From the NCBI GenBank assembly GCA_963668655.2, contig CAXXPQ010000005.1, forward strand, positions 186,001 through 250,000: 64,000 nucleotides of DNA. The letters run 5' to 3'. Source of the DNA: G963668655 sp963668655 (lineage in GTDB: Bacteria; Myxococcota_A; SURF-8). Positions 16,433 through 24,504 of this stretch are shown here, piece by piece. The translations under genes and the position numbers were made by a program. The notes below the pieces were generated by a model, which was not told the origin of the DNA, searched no databases, and was given only the letters and a program-made list of their open reading frames with translations. Each line of letters begins with the position of its first letter. Position 1 is the stretch's first letter.

Positions 16433-18610
16433 ATGAAACTCCGCCTCAGAATGCATAAGAGCACCCTCTTTCTTTTCGTGGGCATCTCGATTGTTCTGGG
16501 CGTCGGTTTTTCTTTGACGAAATGGGCCACGGATACGGCCTCCGCGCTTCAGAACGACAACCGCAACCGGGCCAAGGCGGAAGAACTCGTCCAGGTCGAA
16601 GGGATGATTCGAAACGCTTTCGACGAACTGGCTTCCAAGCTGAACGCCAGGCACTGGCGGATTCTGAAATTGTGGTCCAAGCTGGAAAACGAGGCGCGGC
16701 TGGAGGCTATTTATCAGACGATTCCCGAGGATGTCTGCCTGGGCTTGCATTACGTGAGCCTGAACTATCAGGTACTGGCGGAGTATCCGGTTTCGGGCAT
16801 CGGCGACACCGAAAAGAAATTCGTCAAGGACATGCCCGGCGGACAACAGATGATTCCGCCGCTTCTCCGATCCATCGATACGGGGGAGAACCAGATTTCG
16901 AGCCCGGTCTTCGATCCTGACGCGAACGCCAGAATCGTCAATCTCATCGTACCGCTCATTCCGAAGGAAGATTTGCTGAAGAAAGGAGCCGGAGAAACGA
17001 AGAAATCGGAAGTCCGGGACTATCCCCCGTTTCTTGTGGCCGAAATCGATTTTCTGAAACAGTTGGGGCTTGCCGGACTGTTCGATGTTTCCAGTTGGAA
17101 GAACCTGCTGATTCTCTCGTCAGACGGAACCATCGTTCTCCATCCGAACCCGAGCCTGATGGGAGCGGACATTCTCACGCGGGACGGCCTTGGGGCAAGT
17201 CAAAAGAAATTCCTCCAGGCCGCCTTGGAAAAGGAAACCCATGCCGGAAAGTACAAGCAGACGCTTTTCGGCAAGGAACAGCAATGGGAGGAGTTCGGCG
17301 TTTCGCGAAAGGTGAATCTGGGAGATTCCTCTTTAATTCTCATTCTTCCCACGCAGACGGATTTCGCGGGATCCTACCTGACCTTCGCCAATCGCGGCTT
17401 TCTCATCAGCCTATTGTTCATCTGCCTGGGTATTCTGGTTCTTGGACAGATCTGGCACTCCATTCGGAAAAGGGAAATCGAATCCGCCATTCGAAAACGG
17501 ATGTCCAAGGAACTGGAAAAGATGGTGGAGGATCGCACGGTCGAATTGAATTTCGTCACCCGTACGATCAAGGATCTGATCGATTCCATTCCGTCCGCCC
17601 TTGTGGTTCTGGATCGGAACCTCAACATTCTCCTGGTCAACCTCAGCTTCTACAGCATTTTCTCCAGTCGGATCGTCAACATCACGGGCAAAAAGATCAC
17701 GGAGATTTTTTCGGACGACTTCAAGGATCGGCTCCAGGACATCATGCGCACCAAGCAGCCGATCGTCGATCTGGAAATCCGGAAATTCGTGGAGGGGCAC
17801 GGCGAGAAAGTCTTGCAGATCAACGTGTTGCATCTCTTAGGCAAGAGGGATCGGCTCCTTTTGGTGATCGACGACATCACGGATCGGAAGGTGCTGGAAC
17901 GGCAGTTGATCCAGGCCGAGAAAATGGCGGGACTGGGAACGCTGATGTCGGGCGTGGCCCATGAAATCAACAATCCCTTAAACGCCATCGCCGGGATGTC
18001 GCAGATCATTCTCGCCCGAACGAAGGAAGAATCCACCAAGGAAGATGCCGATCAAATCCAGCAATACGTCAAACGCGTCGCGGAAATCGTCAAGGAACTG
18101 TCCCGGTACTCCCGATCCACCAAGGTCACGGACGCGGTGGTGGGGGACATCAATCAGATCATCGAAGGCGCCATCGGAATGGTGTCGCATTCCAGAAAAT
18201 TGAAGGATGTCGATATCGAACGGGAGTTTTCCGATTCTCTCCCGGAAATCATGGTCAATATCATCGAAATGGAGCAGGTTTTCATCAACCTGATCTCCAA
18301 TGCCGCCGACGCCCTGGAGGAATCCGCGAAAGTGATGGGCGAGAACTTCGTGAAGCAGCTGCGGATCCGAACCGACCTTTTCGCCGGAGAGAACGTCGAG
18401 GTTGTCGTGCAGGACAACGGCGCCGGGATACCGCCTGAAAACATGAAATCGATTTTCGATCCGTTTTTCACCACCAAGGAGCAGGGAAAGGGGACAGGGC
18501 TTGGGCTTTCCATTTCTTACAAGATCGTGCAAAGATATGGAGGGATCATTCTGGTGGACAGCCAGCCGGGGTTGGGAACCAAATTCACGGTGCGGATTCC
18601 GACGGCGTAA
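16433..18610 (+). CDS. Membrane sensor histidine kinase (sensor domain - PAS - HisKA - HATPase)
   Basis: 725 residues. TM1 lies at about 10-27 (TLFLFVGISIVLGVGF). A periplasmic sensory region of about 290 residues follows, then TM2 at about 322-342 (FLISLLFICLGILVLGQIW), a coiled-coil linker and a PAS domain (SIPSALVVLDRNLNILLVN). HisKA carries the phospho-accepting His in SGVAHEINNPLNAIAG. HATPase motifs are NAADAL, DNGAGIPPENM and GKGTGLGLSISYKIV. It should phosphorylate the HD-GYP regulator encoded 3 bp upstream and so couple an envelope signal to cyclic di-GMP levels (inference from gene order). The next gene begins just after its stop. Confidence 0.9.
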   Translation: MKLRLRMHKSTLFLFVGISIVLGVGFSLTKWATDTASALQNDNRNRAKAEELVQVEGMIRNAFDELASKLNARHWRILKLWSKLENEARLEAIYQTIPEDVCLGLHYVSLNYQVLAEYPVSGIGDTEKKFVKDMPGGQQMIPPLLRSIDTGENQISSPVFDPDANARIVNLIVPLIPKEDLLKKGAGETKKSEVRDYPPFLVAEIDFLKQLGLAGLFDVSSWKNLLILSSDGTIVLHPNPSLMGADILTRDGLGASQKKFLQAALEKETHAGKYKQTLFGKEQQWEEFGVSRKVNLGDSSLILILPTQTDFAGSYLTFANRGFLISLLFICLGILVLGQIWHSIRKREIESAIRKRMSKELEKMVEDRTVELNFVTRTIKDLIDSIPSALVVLDRNLNILLVNLSFYSIFSSRIVNITGKKITEIFSDDFKDRLQDIMRTKQPIVDLEIRKFVEGHGEKVLQINVLHLLGKRDRLLLVIDDITDRKVLERQLIQAEKMAGLGTLMSGVAHEINNPLNAIAGMSQIILARTKEESTKEDADQIQQYVKRVAEIVKELSRYSRSTKVTDAVVGDINQIIEGAIGMVSHSRKLKDVDIEREFSDSLPEIMVNIIEMEQVFINLISNAADALEESAKVMGENFVKQLRIRTDLFAGENVEVVVQDNGAGIPPENMKSIFDPFFTTKEQGKGTGLGLSISYKIVQRYGGIILVDSQPGLGTKFTVRIPTA

Positions 18611-18653
18611 TCGATCGGAAAAGAGATGGAATGCCATCCCAGCCATCTGGTCG

Positions 18654-20324
18654 ATGGCGGTTCTGCTCTGTTTCGCCGCCGGATGCGCCCCAAAGATCGT
18701 CAAACCCCAGCCCAAACCATCGGAGCATGCAAAAACGGAGGAAACCGCCTCCCGAACGGCGCTTCCCAAACCCACGGAACCGTTCCGGATCGAATCGCCC
18801 CCCAACCCATCCTATAACGGGGAAAGCTCCTTTCCGCCGCCGACGGAAGAGGAGCGCTACTACCAGGACATTCTTTTCGATATCTGCCGACAGTCCGGGT
18901 GGAAGGATCTCGATTTCGATCCCCTGCTTACGGCGGCAGCCCGGGAACTGAGCCGCTATCTGGCCCAGCGGCAGGCGACGCCTCCGGAAAACCTGCTGGA
19001 ATTCGTCCTGCAATGGGCGGGCGTCGGAGAAGTCAAGCCGGAATTCCTCTATTTCGGAACCCGGGAAGAAGTGAACGTGGAAAACTACCGCGCCTACGTT
19101 ACGGAATGGGTGCGATCCATCCGCGAACGAAGACCCTTCAATATCGCCGGGGTCGGCGTGTATCAACTGCCCGTCAAGGGCGGCGGAACCATCAGCTATC
19201 TCACGGTTCTCGGCATCGACCGGGAACTGGATCTTGATCCCATCCGTCGCGACGTGCCGGTGGAGAATCGCTTTTACGTAAAAGGAACCTGCCGGGATCC
19301 GGGCTGCGAACTCGACTTTTATCTTGAGTTTCTGGGCGAGCATATCCTGGAGGCCGAAGTACCCAAAGGCGGCGAATTTTCCTTCGAAGTCCAGGTGCCC
19401 GCTCTGCCCGCGGTCTATCGTCTGGAGATCACCGCTCGCAAAAGGGGAGGGCGGCGGACGATCACCAGCTTTCCCATTTACAACAAGGTTTCTCCTCCCA
19501 AGGTGTTCCACTGCGAACCGAACCCGCCCACCTGCGAGGATCCGACCGCCTGCCAGAATCGCCTGCATGAATGGATCAACGCGGAAAGAACCAAGGAGAA
19601 GCTGAATGAGTTATGGATCTCGGACGGACTGACGCAAACGGCGGCCGCCCATGCAGGGGAAATGCTGAAGCACCATTACAGTTCCATTCTGGATCGGAAG
19701 GGCAGAGACGCCCTGTTGCGGATGAAGGATTTCGGCGTGGAAGCCCTGCAGGCCGGGGAGGTGGTCGATGGCGGCTATTCCATTGAATCGATCATCGAAC
19801 GTTTTAAAAACAGTCCCAGCCTGGGACGTTTTCTGAACAATCCGGCGTTGACGCACCTGGGATGCGGCGTGGTGCCGGGAAAGGACCGGGACGGCGCGAC
19901 ATACCACGCCGTTTCGTGCATCGTCGCCACGCTGATCGACCCGCGCGAGGGAAAAAACCTGGAGATGGCCGTATTCGCCCAGTTCAATCGACTCCGGGAT
20001 GAAAGCGCCAAGCCGCCGTTCAACACCAATGCGCGCTTCAAACCGGTGGCCGATCGCGCCCTGGCGGCGCTTGTCAAGGATCCGGACAAATCCAAGCTGA
20101 TCCAGGAACGGGCCAATATCGAGATCGAAGAGCTGGAAATCAAGAGAAAACGGACGGTTTTCGGCGTTCTCACCGTTTACGATCTGGCTCAACTGGGCTC
20201 CAGCAGTTCCGTGGCGCCTGTCATCGAATCCGATCTGACCCACCTGGTCATCAGCGTGCGCAAAATCACGGATCCTCAAAGCCGCTATCGGGGGATTTTC
20301 GTGTACTACATCGCCTATCGGTGA
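18654..20324 (+). CDS. CAP/SCP-domain lipoprotein (start codon uncertain)
   Basis: 556 residues from the ATG at 18654. That start gives only MAVLLCFAAGC, a very short lipobox signal with no basic residue. The preceding in-frame codons spell a normal n-region (KRWNAIPAIWS) but contain no ATG, GTG or TTG, and the next possible ATG (18537) lies inside the kinase gene. After the lipid-anchor Cys come a Pro/Lys linker, an unknown domain of about 250 residues and a beta-sandwich-like part. A CAP domain follows (LHEWINAERTKEKL, LTQTAAAHAGEMLKHHYSS, NSPSLGRFLNNPALTHLGCG). CAP proteins are extracytoplasmic with varied roles. Only 43 bp follow the kinase, so co-transcription is likely. Confidence 0.72.
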   Translation: MAVLLCFAAGCAPKIVKPQPKPSEHAKTEETASRTALPKPTEPFRIESPPNPSYNGESSFPPPTEEERYYQDILFDICRQSGWKDLDFDPLLTAAARELSRYLAQRQATPPENLLEFVLQWAGVGEVKPEFLYFGTREEVNVENYRAYVTEWVRSIRERRPFNIAGVGVYQLPVKGGGTISYLTVLGIDRELDLDPIRRDVPVENRFYVKGTCRDPGCELDFYLEFLGEHILEAEVPKGGEFSFEVQVPALPAVYRLEITARKRGGRRTITSFPIYNKVSPPKVFHCEPNPPTCEDPTACQNRLHEWINAERTKEKLNELWISDGLTQTAAAHAGEMLKHHYSSILDRKGRDALLRMKDFGVEALQAGEVVDGGYSIESIIERFKNSPSLGRFLNNPALTHLGCGVVPGKDRDGATYHAVSCIVATLIDPREGKNLEMAVFAQFNRLRDESAKPPFNTNARFKPVADRALAALVKDPDKSKLIQERANIEIEELEIKRKRTVFGVLTVYDLAQLGSSSSVAPVIESDLTHLVISVRKITDPQSRYRGIFVYYIAYR

Positions 20325-20443
20325 ATCGACGAATAAAGGATGTCCGGCGGGAAGAACCGGAGACGGGATCGGAAAACCTCATGATAGTCGCAAAACGAAT
20401 AAATGGAATCGACAGGTTTCATAAGGTGGGAAAAAATTAGCCC

Positions 20444-20470
20444 TTGACGATATTCGCCAAGAATGCTAAT
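20444..20470 (+). promoter_or_regulatory. Candidate promoter of the ATP sulfurylase gene
   Basis: TTGACG (20444-20449) is followed by GCTAAT at 20465-20470 with 15-bp spacing; shifting the -10 gives 17 bp but a worse hexamer. Transcription would begin near 20477 and leave a leader of about 110 nt before a strong GGAGG site at the gene start. Confidence 0.4.
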
Positions 20471-20585
20471 CAAAGTGCGGCTCATCGTGTTTTTGGAGAA
20501 ATTTCTAGTGTGTATTCGTTTGAGACCGGCCTGAAAACGGCCTCGTCAAGCGCCATTCATACCGTATTGAAGGAGGAAAAGAGGA

Positions 20586-21776
20586 ATGATTAAACCGCAC
20601 GGATCCGATACCCTGAATCCCTTGTACATCCAGGACGAGGCGAAACGGAACGAACTCATCAAGGAGGCCGAGGGCCTGCCTTCCATCGTGGTCTGCTCCG
20701 CGGCCGCCGCGAACGCGGTGATGCTCGGTGGTGGATACTTCAACCCCTTCACCGGTTACATGAAGAAAGCCGACTGCCTGGCCGTGGCGAAGGACATGGA
20801 GACCACGGACGGCGTTTTCTGGCCCGTCCCGATCGTCAACATGGTCAAGGACGCCTCCGCCATCAAGGACGCGAAGCGCATCGCCCTGCGTGACCCGAAC
20901 GTGGACGGCAATCCCGTCATCGCCATCCAGGACGTCGAGGAAATCGCCGAATTCACCGAAGACGAAATGAAGATGATGACCGAAGAAATCTACCGCACCA
21001 TGGATATGGAACATCCGGGCGTGGCGGCTTTCAACAGCGTCGGCAACATCAATATCGCGGGCCCCATCCAGGTGCTGAACTTCTCCTACTTCGCGAAGGA
21101 CTTCCCGGGCACCTTCAAGACCGCCTACGAAATCCGCGACATGATCGCCGAGCGCGGATGGGAAACCGTGGTGGCCTTCCAGACCCGCAACCCCATGCAC
21201 CGCGCCCATGAAGAACTCTGCAAAATGGCCATGGAAGGCGTGAACGCCGACGGTCTGGTCATCCACATGCTGCTCGGCAAGCTGAAGGCCGGCGACATCC
21301 CCGCGGACATCCGCGACGCCGCCATCCGCAAGATGGTCGAACTGTACTTCCCGCCGAACAGCGCCGAGATCACCGGTTACGGCTACGACATGCTGTATGC
21401 CGGCCCCCGCGAGGCCGTGCTGCACGCCGTCTTCCGTCAGAACATGGGCGCCACCCACCTGATCGTCGGCCGCGACCACGCCGGTGTGGGCTCCTACTAC
21501 GGCCCCTTCGACGCCCAGACCATCTTCGAAGGCAAGGCCGAAAAGGCCCTGCTGCTGAAGATCTTCGCCGCCGATCACACGGCCTACTCCAAGAAGCTGA
21601 ACAAGGTCGTCATGATGAAGGACGCCCCCGATCACGCCAAGGAAGATTTCGTGCTGCTGTCCGGCACCAAAGTGCGCGCCATGCTGGCCGCCGGTGAGGA
21701 TCTGCCGCCCGAGTTCGCGCGTCCCGAAGTCGCCAAGATTCTGATGGGCTACTATCAGAGCGAAGCCAACAAATAA
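20586..21776 (+). CDS. sat: ATP sulfurylase (sulfate adenylyltransferase), dissimilatory-type
   Basis: 396 residues, the length of the single-domain Sat family of sulfate reducers and sulfur oxidisers, with no fused APS kinase. It interconverts ATP + sulfate and APS + pyrophosphate. The active-site motif QTRNPMHRAHE (Q-x-R-N-P-x-H-x-x-H) and GRDHAGVGSYYGPFDAQ are intact, and VLLSGTKVRAML matches the C-terminal loop. The ATG has AGGAGG upstream. Codon choice differs from the neighbours: nearly all Lys codons are AAG, Arg is CGC, and C-ending codons dominate, as in a highly expressed gene. It stands alone between its own promoter and terminator. aprAB, dsrAB and cys genes are not in the window, so the direction of its use cannot be told. 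Confidence 0.95.
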   Translation: MIKPHGSDTLNPLYIQDEAKRNELIKEAEGLPSIVVCSAAAANAVMLGGGYFNPFTGYMKKADCLAVAKDMETTDGVFWPVPIVNMVKDASAIKDAKRIALRDPNVDGNPVIAIQDVEEIAEFTEDEMKMMTEEIYRTMDMEHPGVAAFNSVGNINIAGPIQVLNFSYFAKDFPGTFKTAYEIRDMIAERGWETVVAFQTRNPMHRAHEELCKMAMEGVNADGLVIHMLLGKLKAGDIPADIRDAAIRKMVELYFPPNSAEITGYGYDMLYAGPREAVLHAVFRQNMGATHLIVGRDHAGVGSYYGPFDAQTIFEGKAEKALLLKIFAADHTAYSKKLNKVVMMKDAPDHAKEDFVLLSGTKVRAMLAAGEDLPPEFARPEVAKILMGYYQSEANK

Positions 21777-21820
21777 GCTTCGACCGGGCGCACCTCTTGC
21801 GCCGCTTTCGTGAATCGACG

Positions 21821-21850
21821 AGCCCCCACCCATTCGGGTGGGGGCTTTTC
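21821..21850 (+). terminator. Intrinsic terminator of sat
   Basis: AGCCCCCACCC (21821-21831) pairs perfectly with GGGTGGGGGCT (21836-21846) around an ATTC loop and runs into TTTCATTT. It lies 45 bp after the sat stop codon. Confidence 0.85.
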
Positions 21851-21882
21851 ATTTCGTGGGTTGAGATCGAAATCGGGAAACG

Positions 21883-21908
21883 AAAAAAACCCCCGTCATC
21901 GACGGAGG
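21883..21908 (-). terminator. Intrinsic terminator of the lysine-rich small protein gene
   Basis: On the minus strand CCTCCGT pairs with ACGGGGG (one G-U pair) and is followed by seven T residues (plus-strand A-run 21883-21889). It lies about 45 bp past the stop of the gene at 21954-22355. Confidence 0.75.
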
Positions 21909-21953
21909 CCATTTGCTTGTCCGGTTTTTACGGAAACGGAAGTCCGGCCGCTG

Positions 21954-22355
21954 TCAGTTCGCGGCGCGGGTTTTCTTGTTGATGACGTGGGTCCGGTCGA
22001 GAAGGTCGCCCAGGGTTTTCTTGTTCAGGTGCGCCTTGAATCCCTTGTCTTCCTTGAAACTGCCCGATTTGGACATTCCCTTGGAATGATGATCGTGAAT
22101 CAGATCCACCAGTCCGCTCCGTCCGCCGTATTTCTCGGATTCCTCCGTGCGTGCGGCCAGCGTCATCAGTTTCTTGGAGGACACTTTGGAAAGGCGCTTC
22201 TGGAAATCGCCCTTGGATTCGCCTTCCCGGCGTTCCAGTTTTCCGGCGAGTTGGGAAACCAGGCCGGCTTTGTCTCCGTATTTTTCCTTCACGTTCTGCA
22301 AAGGCGTTTTTTTCGCGGGAGCCGTCTTTTTCATCACTTTCGCTTTCTTTGCCAT
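21954..22355 (-). CDS. Lysine-rich small basic protein, function unknown
   Basis: 133 residues. The first 20 residues are Lys/Ala/Pro-rich (MAKKAKVMKKTAPAKKTP), like the tail of a nucleic-acid-binding protein. The rest is helical, and a K-Y-G-G/D pattern appears twice: EKYGDKAGLVSQLAGKL and EKYGGRSGLVDLIHD. The repeat suggests an internal duplication of a short helical module. It is bounded by a terminator downstream and a promoter-like site upstream. I do not recognise a named family; a nucleoid- or RNA-associated role would be a guess from composition. Confidence 0.7.
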   Translation of the reverse strand: MAKKAKVMKKTAPAKKTPLQNVKEKYGDKAGLVSQLAGKLERREGESKGDFQKRLSKVSSKKLMTLAARTEESEKYGGRSGLVDLIHDHHSKGMSKSGSFKEDKGFKAHLNKKTLGDLLDRTHVINKKTRAAN

Positions 22356-22399
22356 GGGTTCGCTCCATCGTTACAATCACATCACTAAGGACGCGGTTA

Positions 22400-22426
22400 A
22401 TTATCACAACGAACGAAAGAACGCAA
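22400..22426 (-). promoter_or_regulatory. Candidate promoter for the lysine-rich small protein gene
   Basis: On the minus strand TTGCGT (22421-22426) precedes GATAAT (22400-22405) with 15-bp spacing, and a TG one base upstream gives an extended -10 (TGTGATAAT). It sits in the 87-bp gap after the DUF2723 gene. Confidence 0.4.
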
Positions 22427-22442
22427 GAGGTTTTTTCAATAA

Positions 22443-24389
22443 TTAATCTCCGCGTTTACGAATGGTGAATGTCTGGCGCATGATCTCCTCGCCATCCGCC
22501 GACAATCGGACGGTCCAAAGACCCGCGGGCCGTTTTTTCCCGGAAACCTTCAGTGAAGTCCAGGACGCGCGGCTATTCGGAGAAGGGGCGAGGACGTCTT
22601 CCCGGAAAAGCTCTCCATTCGGTCCAACCCACTGAACTTTCAGGGATATTTTCGGTGCCCGAAGCCACTTCAGATACAGCGTGACCCGTTCCGTTTCATC
22701 GAACGTCCTCCGGGGGAGGCCAGGCCCCTCCTTACACACCGATTCGGTAAGAAAAGACTCTCGAATATGGACGGGGCGGGGCGATCCGGAGTCAGACGGA
22801 ACCAGTTCGTTGTAGAAACCCCGGTTGAGCAGCCGAAATCCCTTCGGTGGGGAGAATTTCTTCCGATTGAAGACTCCCCGGGTGTAAATCTTGCGCTTTC
22901 CGCCGTATTTGCGCAGCACGCCCCGGACGACCTTGATGCTCCCCACCCAGGTCGGCAGGTCCAGCCAGGGCCAGCGGCGGCGTAGAAAGTCCGTGTACCA
23001 GCGGTCGCGCACACGCAGGACGTTCACCGCCGCAAAGTCCCGACCGACGCCTTTCACGTTCTGGACGTACCAGGTCGAGTAATTGTTCGTGTCCCCGCGT
23101 TGCAGCAGGATCGAACCGGGTTCGATGGAGCCGTTCACGGCTTCGGCCATGGCCGGTACGAACGCCTCTATATTTCGGTAGGTTTTTCCGTAGTAATGAA
23201 CACCCGCTCCGAGAAGTCCCAGGGCCGCCGATACCGGAAGCGCCATCACTGCCAGCCGAAGCCCCGTGCGGGACAGGAGCGCCGGTTTCGCCGCGAAGCG
23301 GCTCAGCAGAAAACCGAAGCCCGCGCCGGAAAGCAGCGCGATGACGAAAAACGGCGCGCAAAGGTAGACGCGATAGTCGCCGACGTTGTACCCCATGGCG
23401 TGGACCCAGCCCGTCAGAAGGAACAGCCCAAGAAAAATCAGGAAACTCCGGGAGCGTCGCCCAAGGACATAAAGACCCACGGGAAAGAAGATCGCCCCGC
23501 CGAATCCGAGTTGCTTCAGGAATATGGCGGGAAAAGCCTGAAGATGTTTCCGAAGCGATTCGACCGACTCGAACAGGTAATGATGATAGTGGGAGCCGCT
23601 GACGTGATACCAGAAATGGCCCCATTCGCTCGTACCGCCCCAGGGAAAGCCGCTCGTGGTCCGGTCCGCGATGGGTAAATACAGATAAAGCAGGAGCGTC
23701 GCGACGCCGATGCCCAGCCCGAAAGCCATGTGTCGGGTCAGAAGAAATTTCCGGTCCCGAAGCAGGATATAGACCAGCGCGGCGGGAAACAGGTGGGAAA
23801 TGGTCAGATGATTGGCTAGCCCCAGGCCTATGGGCAGGGCGGCCCAGATCACGTATTTGCGTTCTCCCGTGATTTCGAAGCGCAGAAAGCCATAGAGGGC
23901 GGTGGCCACCAGAAAGACGTGCAGCGTGTAAACCTCGGCGATTCTCGCCTGTTCCCAGAAGAGGGGAGACAGTCCGTAAACGAGACCGGCCAGGATTCCC
24001 GCCCAGGCGCTTGCCCAAGGGTTGCGCGATTCATGCGGAGAAACGTACTCGGCGAGCTTTTGCGCCAGGAGCGAAAGCATTCCGGCGGAAGCCGCGCCCC
24101 AGAAAGCCACCACCAGGTTCAACCGCCGGGCCGGGTCTTCGATGAAAAACAGCAGGCCGGTCAACAGTTTGTTTATCAGGATAAAGAACGGATAGCCGGT
24201 GGGATGCATGACGCCCAGAAGGTGGGTGGCCTGGGCGATTTCCGCGCTGTCGCCCCAGGTAATGCCTTCTTCCGCGCTGATCCCGAAAAGAAACAGGCAG
24301 AGGATCGCCGTCGTCAGAGGCGCCAGGCGCCCGAATCGATCCTTCCCGGAGATCGCCTGTCGTTTTGTCTTGTGCGAAAGTGGTGGCAT
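22443..24389 (-). CDS. DUF2723-family multi-pass membrane protein (PMT-like glycosyltransferase fold)
   Basis: 648 residues. About 11 hydrophobic segments fill the first 430 residues, followed by a soluble C-terminal region. The first luminal loop has ITWGDSAEIAQATHLLGVMHPTG; the acidic pair in GDSAE is the usual catalytic or metal site of GT39/PMT-type glycosyltransferases. LANHLTISHLFPA and VGDYRVYLCAPFF are typical of DUF2723 (TMEM260-like) proteins. This family is thought to transfer sugars from lipid-linked donors to proteins, so secreted proteins encoded nearby could be substrates (inference). The soluble tail ends with a beta-sandwich of about 110 residues. Confidence 0.82.
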   Translation of the reverse strand: MPPLSHKTKRQAISGKDRFGRLAPLTTAILCLFLFGISAEEGITWGDSAEIAQATHLLGVMHPTGYPFFILINKLLTGLLFFIEDPARRLNLVVAFWGAASAGMLSLLAQKLAEYVSPHESRNPWASAWAGILAGLVYGLSPLFWEQARIAEVYTLHVFLVATALYGFLRFEITGERKYVIWAALPIGLGLANHLTISHLFPAALVYILLRDRKFLLTRHMAFGLGIGVATLLLYLYLPIADRTTSGFPWGGTSEWGHFWYHVSGSHYHHYLFESVESLRKHLQAFPAIFLKQLGFGGAIFFPVGLYVLGRRSRSFLIFLGLFLLTGWVHAMGYNVGDYRVYLCAPFFVIALLSGAGFGFLLSRFAAKPALLSRTGLRLAVMALPVSAALGLLGAGVHYYGKTYRNIEAFVPAMAEAVNGSIEPGSILLQRGDTNNYSTWYVQNVKGVGRDFAAVNVLRVRDRWYTDFLRRRWPWLDLPTWVGSIKVVRGVLRKYGGKRKIYTRGVFNRKKFSPPKGFRLLNRGFYNELVPSDSGSPRPVHIRESFLTESVCKEGPGLPRRTFDETERVTLYLKWLRAPKISLKVQWVGPNGELFREDVLAPSPNSRASWTSLKVSGKKRPAGLWTVRLSADGEEIMRQTFTIRKRGD

Positions 24390-24399
24390 TGCCTATAAT
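24370..24399 (+). promoter_or_regulatory. Candidate promoter of the DGD lipoprotein at 24505
   Basis: A consensus TATAAT (24394-24399) lies 105 bp before the gene, with TTGTGC (24370-24375) 18 bp upstream as a weak -35. The -35 overlaps the 5' end of the divergent DUF2723 gene. Confidence 0.45.
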
Positions 24400-24504
24400 T
24401 CGTCATGAAGGAAGATCCGAACGTGGCGAATTGTAACGGCATTGCTTGAAATTTGCCAGACGAAAAGCTCCGATAAGAACTCGTATTCTTGTAAAGGAAA
24501 GCCC

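Noticed and set aside
18626..18817. A 63-codon frame starting ATGGAATGCC, upstream part of the CAP lipoprotein
   Set aside because: It is out of frame with the lipoprotein and its product is low-complexity; it is mentioned only because it could indicate a one-base slip.
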